Origin: Paenibacillus oleatilyticus
GTDB lineage: Bacteria; Bacillota; Bacilli; Paenibacillales; NBRC-103111
Length of the DNA stretch: 64,000 nt
Direction of reading: 5' to 3'
NCBI RefSeq assembly: GCF_018998565.1
Contig: NZ_JAHNZO010000005.1
Coordinates: 62,001-126,000 of the forward strand
A model generated the notes under the pieces. The model worked only from the letters and a program-made list of their open reading frames with translations, did not search any database and had not been told where the DNA came from. Shown one piece after another: positions 1 to 7,895 of the stretch. The number at the start of each line of letters is the position of its first letter. The first letter of the stretch is position 1. Made by a program: the position numbers and the translations under genes.

Positions 1-2
1 TG

Positions 3-566
3 GAGGAAGCGGGTCGGTTAGCAACACTTATCAAGATTTATACAGATAAAATGGAGCATGCCGCAGATTACAATGAGGCGCATAAGCTGCTTTACGAGCT
101 GATAGATCGAGTGGGCGAATTGGATCCAGCGGAAGTTCAGAAAGAAATCATTGCCTACATTTCAGAAAATCTGGTCACGAAAGCATGGGTGCATGCTCAC
201 TATTGGATCGGGTCGGTGCTGAACCATCCGTCTCCCGCTTATATCGATTATTTGCTGCGAATCTTGGATGAAGAGGATGCCAACGCTCCCCATTATTGGG
301 CATTGGACGCCATTGAATATATGCCTGAAGAGATTACGGAGTTAGCCATACCGGGGCTGAAACAACGTATAGAACCGATGAATCCGTCTTGGTGCCATGC
401 GGTGATCGAGAAATATTTTGAAACGATTGTATGGAACGACGAGGGCGCAGAAGAGTTCATCTCACCTTTCGTCGATTCGCCGAACGAAATGGTGGCGTTT
501 CGGGCGAAATATTGGATGGAAACGTTCGAAGTCGAGAGGGAAGAGGATGCGGAGGGTGAAGATTAA
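3..566 (+). CDS. Hypothetical protein, helical repeats, 5' end outside window
   Basis: I do not recognise a named family. The reading frame is open from the first bases to an ATG at 51, and the codons before that ATG encode sensible sequence, so the gene probably begins upstream of the window and the ATG at 51 is internal. The visible 187 residues are acidic and mostly helical. Aromatic-rich helix pairs (AWVHAHYWIGSVL, APHYWALDAIEYM, FRAKYWMETF) recur and resemble HEAT-type repeats. There is no signal peptide or membrane segment. A hairpin terminator follows. Function is unknown; a scaffold or binding role is only a guess from the fold. Confidence 0.7.
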   Translation, partial: EEAGRLATLIKIYTDKMEHAADYNEAHKLLYELIDRVGELDPAEVQKEIIAYISENLVTKAWVHAHYWIGSVLNHPSPAYIDYLLRILDEEDANAPHYWALDAIEYMPEEITELAIPGLKQRIEPMNPSWCHAVIEKYFETIVWNDEGAEEFISPFVDSPNEMVAFRAKYWMETFEVEREEDAEGED

Positions 567-594
567 ACGGGCCTGCAAGGCAGCAGGGGGCAAA

Positions 595-623
595 AAAACA
601 CGTCCTATTGAACGTGTTTTCTT
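595..623. terminator. Bidirectional hairpin terminator
   Basis: The arms AAAACACGT (595-603) and ACGTGTTTT (612-620) form a perfect 9-bp stem with an 8-nt loop, A-rich on the left and T-rich on the right. It lies between two convergent genes (ends at 566 and 654) and can serve both. Confidence 0.8.
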
Positions 624-653
624 GAACGACAGATGAAATTTTAGCAGAGGCAA

Positions 654-932
654 TTAGTGAAGCTGCTCTTTTAGTTTTTTGACTTCGCTTTCGGGCAATC
701 CCGTTGCTTTAGCGATTTTGGTCACGTCCAAGCCCATTTCCAGCAAATTTTTGGCGACTTCAATTTCTTTTTCCCGTTTTCCTTCACGCTTACCTTCTTC
801 CTTGGCTCCATCGATCATGGACGCTTCGTCGTGCAGCGCTTTTTGCCGCATTTCATACAATCGGCGGGCTTCTTCGTTCTGGCTCAGAAACTCCAGTGTA
901 TCCATTGCTTTTTGCAATGTCGGTTCGTTCAT
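654..932 (-). CDS. Rpn-family C-terminal-only protein (RpnS-like)
   Basis: The 92 residues match the C-terminal part of Rpn recombination-promoting nuclease / PD-(D/E)XK transposase-like proteins: a LEFLSQNEEARRLYEMRQKA segment, HDEASMIDGAKEEGKREGKR charged linker, then a small helix-turn-helix (VAKNLLEMGLDVTKIAKATG). The nuclease domain is absent, and the frame is closed by a TAA three codons above the first ATG (947). I chose the ATG at 932 because a perfect GGAGG (941-945) sits 8 nt upstream. In Rpn genes a short C-terminal product made from an internal start is known to act as an antitoxin to the full-length nuclease; here only that part remains. It may be a functional solo copy or simply a decaying remnant. 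Confidence 0.65.
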   Translation of the reverse strand: MNEPTLQKAMDTLEFLSQNEEARRLYEMRQKALHDEASMIDGAKEEGKREGKREKEIEVAKNLLEMGLDVTKIAKATGLPESEVKKLKEQLH

Positions 933-965
933 GGCGATGACCTCCATATTTTTTTAACTTACCTC

Positions 966-1439
966 TCACACCATGGAAATACCGGACGAACCTTTATGGC
1001 GCTTTCTTCCAAATACAGCCCTGTACAGCACGTACCCGAGCGAGGCGCCTGCGTAGTTAAGAATGACGTCATCGATATCGCCCGAACCGACGCGCAGCAC
1101 CGTCTGCAGAAGCTCGACAACGATCAGCGGAACGATGAAGCCGAGCGAAAAGCCGAGAAATGTCCGGCATCTCCGGAACAAGAGCGGCAGCAAAATTCCG
1201 AAGGGAATAAACATTCCGATGTTGCCGCCGAGATTGATGAGCACAATGGAAAATGCATAGGAGTCAAAATAAATAAAATAATTGCCGATTGTGCGAAAAG
1301 GATGCAGGTTGTAACGGAGCTCGTCCGCATGAACGGACCGCCCGAACCCGACAAACATCATATACAGCATGCAGGCCGTATACAAGATGAATGCGGCGGC
1401 GGCCCATAGATTGCGAGATCCCTTCTTTTTTCTCCTCAT
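966..1439 (-). CDS. VanZ-like membrane protein
   Basis: A 157-residue protein with four hydrophobic segments and the VanZ pattern: an N-terminal helix after RRKKKGSRN, a loop with NLHPFRTIGNYF, the GGNIGMFIPFGILLPLLF helix, then VELLQTVLRVGSGDIDDVILNYAGASLGY. The conserved D-D-hhhN-x-x-G segment is present. VanZ relatives are membrane proteins linked to glycopeptide resistance or unknown envelope functions; there is no van cluster nearby, so no resistance role is implied. The stop of the upstream nucleotidyltransferase is 7 nt away, so the two are probably co-transcribed. Confidence 0.85.
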   Translation of the reverse strand: MRRKKKGSRNLWAAAAFILYTACMLYMMFVGFGRSVHADELRYNLHPFRTIGNYFIYFDSYAFSIVLINLGGNIGMFIPFGILLPLLFRRCRTFLGFSLGFIVPLIVVELLQTVLRVGSGDIDDVILNYAGASLGYVLYRAVFGRKRHKGSSGISMV

Positions 1440-1446
1440 GGGATCT

Positions 1447-2418
1447 TTAGCGCACCTGGCTTTCTTCGCAAAGAACGATCAACTGCTCCGCTTGTTTCAG
1501 CAACGTGTGCATTTGCTCCTCCGAATACGTACGGAAGCCGAGCGTGACAAGGTGCGCATGCATCGCTTCCGGCAGCTCCCGGACATGCTGTTCGAACGTT
1601 TGGTCGTCCGCAACGGCAAGATAACACCAGAAGGTCTCGGCATAAAGTTGCCAAGCGAGATTATCCGGGTCTCCCGTTTCACGGTACCTCGCCGCCTTGC
1701 GGACCGCGAGCTCGTCTTGAACGGATTGCAGCGCAAAGGCATCCGCATCGCCGCTCCGCTCCCGCAAGTAAGCACGGTAAGCCTGAAGCGACCCGAGCAG
1801 TTTGTCGGGCTCGGCACTGCCTGCACCGAACCGAATCTCCCGATAGGCCGGGTACAGGTCCAGTTGTCTTATGATCGGCAACAATCCTCCCGTCGACATC
1901 GCGCCATGGACAAAATAAGCGTAGGCTTGTGCCGCATCCGCCCAAACCGCATCGGCAGCGAAGCTGGCCGTCAACGGTTCTTCAACGTCCAGACTTTCCT
2001 GAAGCCACGCCCGATGTTCCGCTATTGCGGCCTTGGCCTGGGACAGCATTTTTTCCCGGCCTTGCGGCGATTGAAAATACTCCGAAGCATCGGCGATCAG
2101 AGCTTGCAGCAGTCCCGAAGGGTCCGAAACGATGCGGGCTTCCTCCAGAAAGCGGAAATCCCACGGGGAATCGATAATTTGCTCCATTTGCGGCAGCGGG
2201 TGGACATGAAGCTGAATGACGTGCTCCTGAAATAACACATTGGCGCTGTAATGCGGCTGTTCTTGGTTCGACGTATAGACATTTAAGTCTAAGTCACTGA
2301 ACCGATCCGCTTCGCCGCGCCCAACAGAGCCGCCTGCCAAAACACCAACCTGCTGCGCGATCGGCTGCTGCTGCGCATATTGCCGCGCCAGATCCACATA
2401 AAACGAAGTATAATTCAA
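1447..2418 (-). CDS. Nucleotidyltransferase-fold protein
   Basis: The N-terminal region has the polymerase-beta-type nucleotidyltransferase signature GGSVGRGEADRFSDLDL (GGS followed by DLD), expected to bind metal and NTP. The rest is helical, as in aminoglycoside-adenylyltransferase-like proteins. The start is taken as TTG at 2418 (LNYTSFYVDL) because GGGAGG lies 8 nt before it; another TTG at 2436 has no such site. The protein is 323 residues. Substrate is unknown; an antibiotic or small-molecule nucleotidylation role is possible but nothing here proves it. It sits 7 nt upstream of the VanZ-like gene. Confidence 0.75.
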   Translation of the reverse strand: MNYTSFYVDLARQYAQQQPIAQQVGVLAGGSVGRGEADRFSDLDLNVYTSNQEQPHYSANVLFQEHVIQLHVHPLPQMEQIIDSPWDFRFLEEARIVSDPSGLLQALIADASEYFQSPQGREKMLSQAKAAIAEHRAWLQESLDVEEPLTASFAADAVWADAAQAYAYFVHGAMSTGGLLPIIRQLDLYPAYREIRFGAGSAEPDKLLGSLQAYRAYLRERSGDADAFALQSVQDELAVRKAARYRETGDPDNLAWQLYAETFWCYLAVADDQTFEQHVRELPEAMHAHLVTLGFRTYSEEQMHTLLKQAEQLIVLCEESQVR

Positions 2419-2503
2419 TGACGTGACCTCCCGCAAAAACTAAAATGTAGTAAGCTTTCTAAATACAGACGATTAATTTTAACAAGAAGTTCCAGTTCGC
2501 TGC

Positions 2504-2861
2504 TTAAATCCATTCATCGCGTCCGAGTATGTGCGAGAGATCGCTTCTAAGGGCGATCCGCAGCTCATAAGCATGACGAACCGGCAGCCTTTCGCTCGTC
2601 TCGGCATCGTAAACATTTCCGCAGCTGCGGCATTGTTTCAGGACAATTTGCCTGCACTCTTCAATATAATAAAACATGGCCCCTAGCATAACTCGCAGCA
2701 CTCATCCCAATCTTTATTGAAAAGCAGGAATATTTTTCGATATCATGCCAAATAGTCCGTATGCTTCGCAGGATCGTTACTTTGTCGCGGGGCGTTTCGG
2801 AAGCGAACAAATGGGTTTCAAAATGCTTCAATACTTGATGAATAGCTCCGTAAATACTCAT
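2504..2861 (-). pseudogene. Small unknown gene apparently split by a frameshift
   Basis: Two adjacent minus-strand frames look like one protein of about 120 residues. The first (2861 to 2661) starts with ATG behind a GGGGG-type site and reads through THLFASETPRDKVTILRSIR and TIWHDIEKYSCF. The second (to 2504) continues with GAMFYYIEECRQIVLKQCRS and CGNVYDAETSERLPVRHAYE. The second frame has no ribosome binding site and a stop immediately above its GTG. The shift falls near 2675-2700. I do not recognise the family; the CxxC pair could bind metal. It may be a true pseudogene or a sequence error. Confidence 0.5.
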
Positions 2862-2871
2862 GCTTCCCCCG

Positions 2872-3348
2872 TTATGGCAGCTTCGGCCAACCGTCCGAAC
2901 TGGTACTCCAATAATTCGTAATTTGCCACCGGCCTTCGATGTATTCGAGCGTTACGGTATCCGTATACTTGAATTCCTTGGACTCCCAATTCAGGGTCCG
3001 GACTTCGACGATGCCTTTCTTTTTGTAGGTTTCGATGTCTTGAATTTTTTTGATCCGGAACGCTTGGATATCCCCGTAATAAAAACGGTAATTGACAACG
3101 AGCTGCCCATCGTTACGATAAATATATTTAGCCGCAGGGCCGACATTGCGGCTCTTCACAAACTCATTATAAAATTGGACCAGCGTAGTCTTGACATCCT
3201 TATTCTTAGCGGCATCCGGGTTCTCCGTTATCATCAGGTACAGATAGTATCCTCCGGCAGCCAATAGGAGAAGGATGATCAAAATGCTTAATTTTCCGTT
3301 CGGTGTCTTGAGCTTTCTTCTTCTAAAATCGTAGTCAGTCTCCATCAT
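2872..3348 (-). CDS. Membrane-anchored NTF2-like hypothetical protein
   Basis: A 158-residue protein with a basic N-terminus (RRRKLKT), one membrane helix at about residues 19-41 (KLSILIILLLLAAGGYYLYL) and an extracytoplasmic domain of about 110 residues. That domain (TTLVQFYNEFVKSRNVGPAA, then beta-rich KGIVEVRTLNW and TVTLEYIEGRWQI) resembles small NTF2-like or TcaA/penicillin-binding-accessory stalk domains. Two Met codons compete for the start; either gives the same mature protein. It sits 10 nt above the split gene at 2504-2861. Function unknown. Confidence 0.65.
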   Translation of the reverse strand: MMETDYDFRRRKLKTPNGKLSILIILLLLAAGGYYLYLMITENPDAAKNKDVKTTLVQFYNEFVKSRNVGPAAKYIYRNDGQLVVNYRFYYGDIQAFRIKKIQDIETYKKKGIVEVRTLNWESKEFKYTDTVTLEYIEGRWQITNYWSTSSDGWPKLP

Positions 3349-3373
3349 CCCCGCAGCCTCCCCAAAAAAAATC

Positions 3374-3896
3374 TTACAAAACCAGCCGCCCGAAAAAGAG
3401 AAGCAGGGTCCAAGGGATAAGGAGCGACGGTATTAGCCAATGCTTGCTCTGAATGATCGCGACGAAATTAAGAAAAATGCTCAAAGCCAATCCGTAAGTT
3501 GCGGCTGTGTTCCATCCCCGATAGGCTGCGACCATCTCCGGATATTCCGGCCGGCATTCCGCCAAGCATGTGGGAGAGACCCATCATCGACAAGTTCGCC
3601 AACTGTCCCAAGGAATTTAGTAATAAGATAACTACTAATAGGTTAACAATAAAGCAGATCACATAAAGAGAGACGCGGAGGCTGAGCTTATGCTTCCGTC
3701 GCCTTTGGCAGGGCAAGATGCTGCACTAAAGGCCGTATGAAAAGCATTCGTATCTTTGGCAGGCATCCACGGTCCTCCGGTCGTTGCCCTTACGTTTGTG
3801 AAACCGTCAATGATGCCGTTTGCAATCAAGTGTTCCATTTCCGTTTGCGAGAAAGGGCCTTCTGCAGCGGTTGCTTGATAGTACCAAGTCCGTTTC
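3374..3896 (-). pseudogene. GYF_2 (DUF4339) membrane protein with two frameshifts
   Basis: Three overlapping minus-strand frames assemble into one protein. The first begins MKRTWYYQATAAEGPFSQTE and carries a GYF_2/DUF4339-type domain (GPFSQTEMEHLIANG and TTGGPWMPAKD). The second supplies a membrane helix (SLYVICFIVNLLVVILLLNS). The third supplies two more (AATYGLALSIFLNFVAIIQS and a final LLIPWTLLLFFGRLVL). The second junction lies at a GCCGGCCGG run near 3547-3556, where removing one G restores the frame; the first is near 3660-3715. The ATG at 3896 follows an AAAGGA site. Either a decayed gene or sequencing errors. Confidence 0.6.
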
Positions 3897-3973
3897 ATTG
3901 CCGTGATCATCCTTTGGCATGTTAGATGTGGACTAATGATAGAGGAGCGGGTGTCGCTCGGGAGGGATGCCGC

Positions 3974-5257
3974 ATGCTAACCAAACGGTTTCTTCTACAA
4001 CAGCACGGTACGACCGTCCGTAGGGAAATGACCGCGGGCGTCGTTTCGTTTGTTACGGTGGTTTATATTGTGGCCGTCAACGCATCCATTCTGGCGGATG
4101 CGGGCATTCCGTACGAGACGGGGGTGATCGCAACGGCGCTCGCGGCATGTTTCGGGTCGCTGCTCGTCGGTCTTTGGGCGAACAGTCCGCTGGTCATCGT
4201 GTCTGGAATGGGCGTTAACGCGCTATTCTCGTATACCGTCGTCCAAGGGATGCGGCTGCCGTGGCCGGAGGCGCTGGCCGCTGTCTTTGTATCCGGCTTG
4301 ATCGTCTCGGCGCTTGCCTTTACGCCTCTGAGCAAGCGGCTTGCGGCCACGATTCCCGACTCGCTTAAGCATGCGATCGGCGCGGGTGTCGGCTTATTTT
4401 TGGCTTTTATCGGACTGCAAAAAGGAGGCATCGTCGTCCCCGGCAGTTCCTCGATCGTTGCGCTCGGCGATTTCGGCAGTGCGCACACGCTGCTGACACT
4501 GGCCACGCTGGCCGTGACCTTGGCTTTATACGTCCGCGGTGTCCCGGGAAACCTGCTGATCGGGATTGCGGCCGGTACCGGCTTGGCGGCCATAACCGGG
4601 CAGCTTGATTGGGACGGTGCAGGAACGGGATTATCGCTCGAGGCTTACGGCTCCGTGTTCGGGGCGATGTCGTTCTCCGGGCTGCCGTCCGTCGTATTCT
4701 GGACCGCGGTGTTCTCGTTTGCGCTTGTCGTGCTGTTCGAAAACATCGGGCTCATCGACGCCCAGCTTCGGCTCATCGGGCAGCCGGAGAAGTCGGCCCG
4801 CAGCCTTCAGGCGGGAGCCGTATCCGTAGCCGCCTCCGGTGTTCTGGGCACGAGCCCGACCGTAACGGCGGTAGAGAGCGCCGCAGGCATCTCTGCCGGC
4901 GGACGGACCGGTTTAACGGCTGTAACGGCCGGAGCGCTCTTCGCCTGCGCGGTGCCGCTCGGACCGGTCCTGCGGCTCATTCCCGATTCGGCCATCGCGC
5001 CGGTGCTGATTATGATCGGCGGATTGATGCTCCGAGGCGTGAAGGATATTCCGTTCGACGATTTGTCGGAATGGCTCCCGGCTTTTCTGATCGTGGCCGG
5101 AATTCCGCTCACCTCCAGCATCGTGGACGGCATGGGGCTCGGCTTCGTCGCTTTTCCGATCCTGAAGCTCGCGGCGGGCAAACGGCGGGAAATTTCCCCG
5201 GTGTTCGCGGTCATTGCGGCTTTATTCGTCTTGAATTTCGCCCTGCCGTTTATCTAA
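3974..5257 (+). CDS. AzgA/PbuG-type purine permease (NCS2 family)
   Basis: A 427-residue polytopic protein of the AzgA branch of nucleobase-cation symporters. Diagnostic segments are EMTAGVVSFVTVVYIVAVN near the N-terminus, SGMGVNALFSYTVV, the KHAIGAGVGLFLAFIGLQKG motif and the central LGTSPTVTAVESAAGISAGG motif. It is expected to import hypoxanthine, guanine or adenine by proton symport. The start at 3974 is set by GGGAGG 8 nt upstream. No purine riboswitch is visible in the short leader. It converges on the ATP-grasp gene with only 4 nt between stops. Confidence 0.92.
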   Translation: MLTKRFLLQQHGTTVRREMTAGVVSFVTVVYIVAVNASILADAGIPYETGVIATALAACFGSLLVGLWANSPLVIVSGMGVNALFSYTVVQGMRLPWPEALAAVFVSGLIVSALAFTPLSKRLAATIPDSLKHAIGAGVGLFLAFIGLQKGGIVVPGSSSIVALGDFGSAHTLLTLATLAVTLALYVRGVPGNLLIGIAAGTGLAAITGQLDWDGAGTGLSLEAYGSVFGAMSFSGLPSVVFWTAVFSFALVVLFENIGLIDAQLRLIGQPEKSARSLQAGAVSVAASGVLGTSPTVTAVESAAGISAGGRTGLTAVTAGALFACAVPLGPVLRLIPDSAIAPVLIMIGGLMLRGVKDIPFDDLSEWLPAFLIVAGIPLTSSIVDGMGLGFVAFPILKLAAGKRREISPVFAVIAALFVLNFALPFI

Positions 5258-5261
5258 CCTC

Positions 5262-6155
5262 TCAGTCCAGAAACGACCGGTAAAAAGCCTCGACATCCGT
5301 CAAATCCTGAAGGCCGGATACTTGCCCGTCGCCGACTTCGATGATCAGCCATTCGCCTGCGGTCGTTTTTGCGATGTCCATGGTGAAAAAGCTGCTGCGA
5401 ATCCGCTGCGCGATCGCAATAAACATGCTCAGATCGGGCCGTTCTCCGTCGTAGGCGGCTTCCTCCCAATAATTTTGCGTCGCGATCAGCCGGTGCCGGT
5501 AGAAGAAAAGACGGTATTCCTTCGACAGGGGCATGCCGCTTTTTTCGTGCGCTCCCAGCTTCTCGAGCTCGACGTACTCGCGGAATACGATGCCGCCGTT
5601 CAGCCCGTCGCCCTGCCGTTCGATGAAGGTTCGCAGCACCTTTTCCACCTGCTGCCGGTCGGATGCGTTGGGAATATAGCAGGCTTCCTCCCACTCATGC
5701 TTCCGCGATTTGACGTAATCCTTCAGAAGAAGCGGCCGGCTGCCGAACGAAGCCAGCATTTCGTGGACGCGGTTGATGTCCGAGTGGACCGCAGCGATGT
5801 CCAGCCAGCGGCTCTCGGGGGTATGCTCTTGAATGAAGCTGTAGCTGTGAGGAAAATGGTGGCAGAGTACGTACTGTTCCGGCGTATTGACCAGATGGAT
5901 GTTTTTTTGCCGCAGAGCCGCGTACAGCTGCTCGTAATGCGCAGGCTTCAACATCCATCCGCGGTAAACCGCAGGCTCTGCCGTGGCCGCTTCCCGGACC
6001 CGCCGGACGGCGCGGGCCGCCTGTCCGTCCAGCAAGTCTTCGAGCGAGATCAGCTCGACGGGGAGCCCCAGGCCTGCGGCCGTGCGGTACTCAAGCTCGT
6101 AGTCGGCATCCGCCGTTTTCGGGTCCAGAGGATCGCTGCAAAATATAATGTTCAC
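5262..6155 (-). CDS. R2K-clade ATP-grasp protein (DUF4343-like)
   Basis: The 297-residue protein has an N-terminal alpha/beta half (NIIFCSDPLDPKTADADYEL) and a C-terminal ATP-grasp core: RPLLLKDYVKSRKHEWEEAC, the GGIVFREYVEL strand, EYRLFFYRHRLIA and a final TTAGEWLIIEVGDGQVSGL metal-binding strand. The KDYVKS lysine and REYV arginine fit R2K-type ATP-grasp enzymes. These enzymes form amide or ester bonds using ATP; the substrate is unknown. Start is GTG at 6155, preceded by AAGGAG; the frame is open further up without a better site. It is the last gene of a run with the YoaP-like and histidine phosphatase genes. Confidence 0.75.
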   Translation of the reverse strand: MNIIFCSDPLDPKTADADYELEYRTAAGLGLPVELISLEDLLDGQAARAVRRVREAATAEPAVYRGWMLKPAHYEQLYAALRQKNIHLVNTPEQYVLCHHFPHSYSFIQEHTPESRWLDIAAVHSDINRVHEMLASFGSRPLLLKDYVKSRKHEWEEACYIPNASDRQQVEKVLRTFIERQGDGLNGGIVFREYVELEKLGAHEKSGMPLSKEYRLFFYRHRLIATQNYWEEAAYDGERPDLSMFIAIAQRIRSSFFTMDIAKTTAGEWLIIEVGDGQVSGLQDLTDVEAFYRSFLD

Positions 6156-6227
6156 CGTAAGTCTCTCCTTCGGCTCTGGATCGGGGGCTCCCGAGGGCAT
6201 CTACCCTGGATAAAACCGCACCCGCTT

Positions 6228-6995
6228 CTACCCCTGCGGCTCCCCGAGCGTGTTCCAAAGCTTATCGAATTTGGCTTTCGTCAAAATCTCGTGTGTGACA
6301 AACCGTCCGTTATAAAACGCGCTGTACGTGGTGAAGGCGGACGGGGCGTTTTGCGCCTGCTCCTTGGTCGTGAGCTTCACTCGCTTCACCGGAATTCCGT
6401 ACGCCCGTTCAATGGCATCAAGCTCATCGCCGGTATAATGATCGGTAAAAGGGCATTGATCCGTGTACAGCACGACTAAGCCGTCACCGTCCGCAACGGT
6501 CTGCTGCTTGGCGCTTTCCTTGAACCGGGGAAGCGGGGCGTCGGGATCGAACCGCTTGACGAGCAGCTCGAAATAGGGAGGAGCGGTATCGCACACCTCG
6601 AACCCGTGTTTCACGTGGTAAGACTTCTCCGACAGATATGGCCGCTTCTTGTGGCTCGATACCGCAACGATGCCCGCTTTGCCCTCCGAATCCCGGATGC
6701 ATTCCTGCAAAAGCTGCGCCCCATAGCCTTGTCCCTTGTAGCTTCCGGACACCCAGAAACAGTTGATGAACGTATAGTTCGGCGCATCGATGGGCACCCA
6801 AGCGTTCTTGGCAGGCAAGTACTCGATGAACACTTTTCCTTTGGCGTCCAGCTTTTTAAAGACCAGCCCTTCTTGAAAACGGCACGCCAACCACTCTTTT
6901 TTCAGGCTCACGCCGTGCCGGGCTTTCTTGTCCGACATGGCGCAGCAGATGTGCTCCCGAGCGATATTATCTGAGGTAACTTGTACGATGCTCAT
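6228..6995 (-). CDS. YoaP-like GNAT acetyltransferase
   Basis: The first 150 residues form a GNAT acetyltransferase, with the acetyl-CoA loop GSYKGQGYGAQLLQECI. The last 90 form a YoaP-type domain containing VVLYTDQCPFTDHYTGDELD, a thioredoxin-like strand followed by Cys, and KRVKLTTKEQAQNAPSAFTT. Length 255 and domain order match B. subtilis YoaP (about 250). The start has GGGAGG 7 nt upstream. Acceptor substrate is unknown. It lies 17 nt after the histidine phosphatase stop. Confidence 0.85.
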   Translation of the reverse strand: MSIVQVTSDNIAREHICCAMSDKKARHGVSLKKEWLACRFQEGLVFKKLDAKGKVFIEYLPAKNAWVPIDAPNYTFINCFWVSGSYKGQGYGAQLLQECIRDSEGKAGIVAVSSHKKRPYLSEKSYHVKHGFEVCDTAPPYFELLVKRFDPDAPLPRFKESAKQQTVADGDGLVVLYTDQCPFTDHYTGDELDAIERAYGIPVKRVKLTTKEQAQNAPSAFTTYSAFYNGRFVTHEILTKAKFDKLWNTLGEPQG

Positions 6996-7012
6996 TCCCA
7001 GACCTCCCGGAT

Positions 7013-7654
7013 TTAACCTTCTATAGGCTGAATCGCTTCCTGATAATGGCTGATGTCGCCGTGCAGCTGGATGTCCGGCTTGCCGTCCTCAGTAAACTCA
7101 ATCTTACACAGGCAGGCCGGATGAATGTACGGGAGCTCCCATAATTGCTCGATCGGCCTTTGCTCGAAAGCGGCCATCAGCAATTTGACCACGACCGTAT
7201 GGGTGACGATCAGCACGGCTTGCCCGGCATGGTCCTGCAGAATGTGCCGGAGCTTGCCGAGGGCGCGCCGCTCCACCTCCGCGAACGTCTCCGCTTGAGC
7301 CGCGCGGAAGCGGTTCGGCTGACGCCAGAAGTGCTCGTAAGCCTCCGGGCAGCGCTCCGCAATTTCGGCAGCGATCTGTCCTTCCCATTCGCCCAGATTG
7401 ATTTCCTTCATCTCATCGCATTCGGTAATGGCAATCGGCCGGCTGCCGCGGATCAACTCGGCGGTCTTGACGGCCCGGGGACTGGAGCTGCTGTAGATCC
7501 AATCGATCGGCTGCTCCAACAGTGCTTCGCCAAGCCAACGGGCCTGCTTCAAGCCAAGCTCCGTCAGCGGAGAATCCTGATGACCTTGAAACCGGTGCTC
7601 CACGTTCCATTCCGTCTGTCCGTGCCGGACTAAATATACGGTTGTTTTGTTCAT
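7013..7654 (-). CDS. Histidine phosphatase family protein
   Basis: The N-terminal LVRHGQTEWNVEHRFQGHQD is the classical RHG phosphatase motif, in which His forms the phosphohistidine intermediate. The second catalytic region is present as VLIVTHTVVVKLL, and the acid residue in INLGEWEGQ. At 213 residues it matches the cofactor-independent phosphoglycerate-mutase-like / alpha-ribazole phosphatase group. AGGAGG sits 6 nt before the ATG. It heads a likely operon with the YoaP-like and ATP-grasp genes. Substrate cannot be told from sequence alone. Confidence 0.9.
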   Translation of the reverse strand: MNKTTVYLVRHGQTEWNVEHRFQGHQDSPLTELGLKQARWLGEALLEQPIDWIYSSSSPRAVKTAELIRGSRPIAITECDEMKEINLGEWEGQIAAEIAERCPEAYEHFWRQPNRFRAAQAETFAEVERRALGKLRHILQDHAGQAVLIVTHTVVVKLLMAAFEQRPIEQLWELPYIHPACLCKIEFTEDGKPDIQLHGDISHYQEAIQPIEG

Positions 7655-7771
7655 CCGAAGCCTCCTGGCTGATCTAATGAAAAAGATCGATAAGTTCGTT
7701 TCGCTCGTCTCTCGGACAGCTTCCAGTCCGTCATCTGCAATCCAGAGAACGCATGGGTTAATAAGGAAACT

Positions 7772-7891
7772 TTATACGGAAAATGATCCGGCGCCGCCTG
7801 GTTGGTTTGCGCGGGCTTCGTTGACCGCCTCCGGCGTCGTGACCGGCTGGATGGCCAGCAGCCATGCTAGAAGGAGCAGGAGGTGCTTCAT
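7772..7891 (-). CDS. Possible small secreted peptide
   Basis: A 39-codon frame starts with ATG 4 nt after the stop of the GNAT gene at 7896 and encodes a signal-peptide-like stretch (MKHLLLLLAWLLAIQP), then a short polar tail (TTPEAVNEARANQPGGAGSF). The ribosome binding site is weak (CGAGG about 9 nt upstream). It could be a real small exported peptide, the stump of a longer lost gene or chance coding. The rest of the 7655-7895 gap shows nothing else. Confidence 0.3.
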   Translation of the reverse strand: MKHLLLLLAWLLAIQPVTTPEAVNEARANQPGGAGSFSV

Positions 7892-7895
7892 GTCG

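Noticed and set aside
1369-2235. 288-codon plus-strand frame opposite the nucleotidyltransferase
   Set aside because: The minus-strand gene carries the GGS/DLD motif and a ribosome binding site; the plus-strand frame has neither.
3911-3973. Purine riboswitch before the purine permease
   Set aside because: The leader is only about 60 nt and lacks the conserved core of the purine aptamer.
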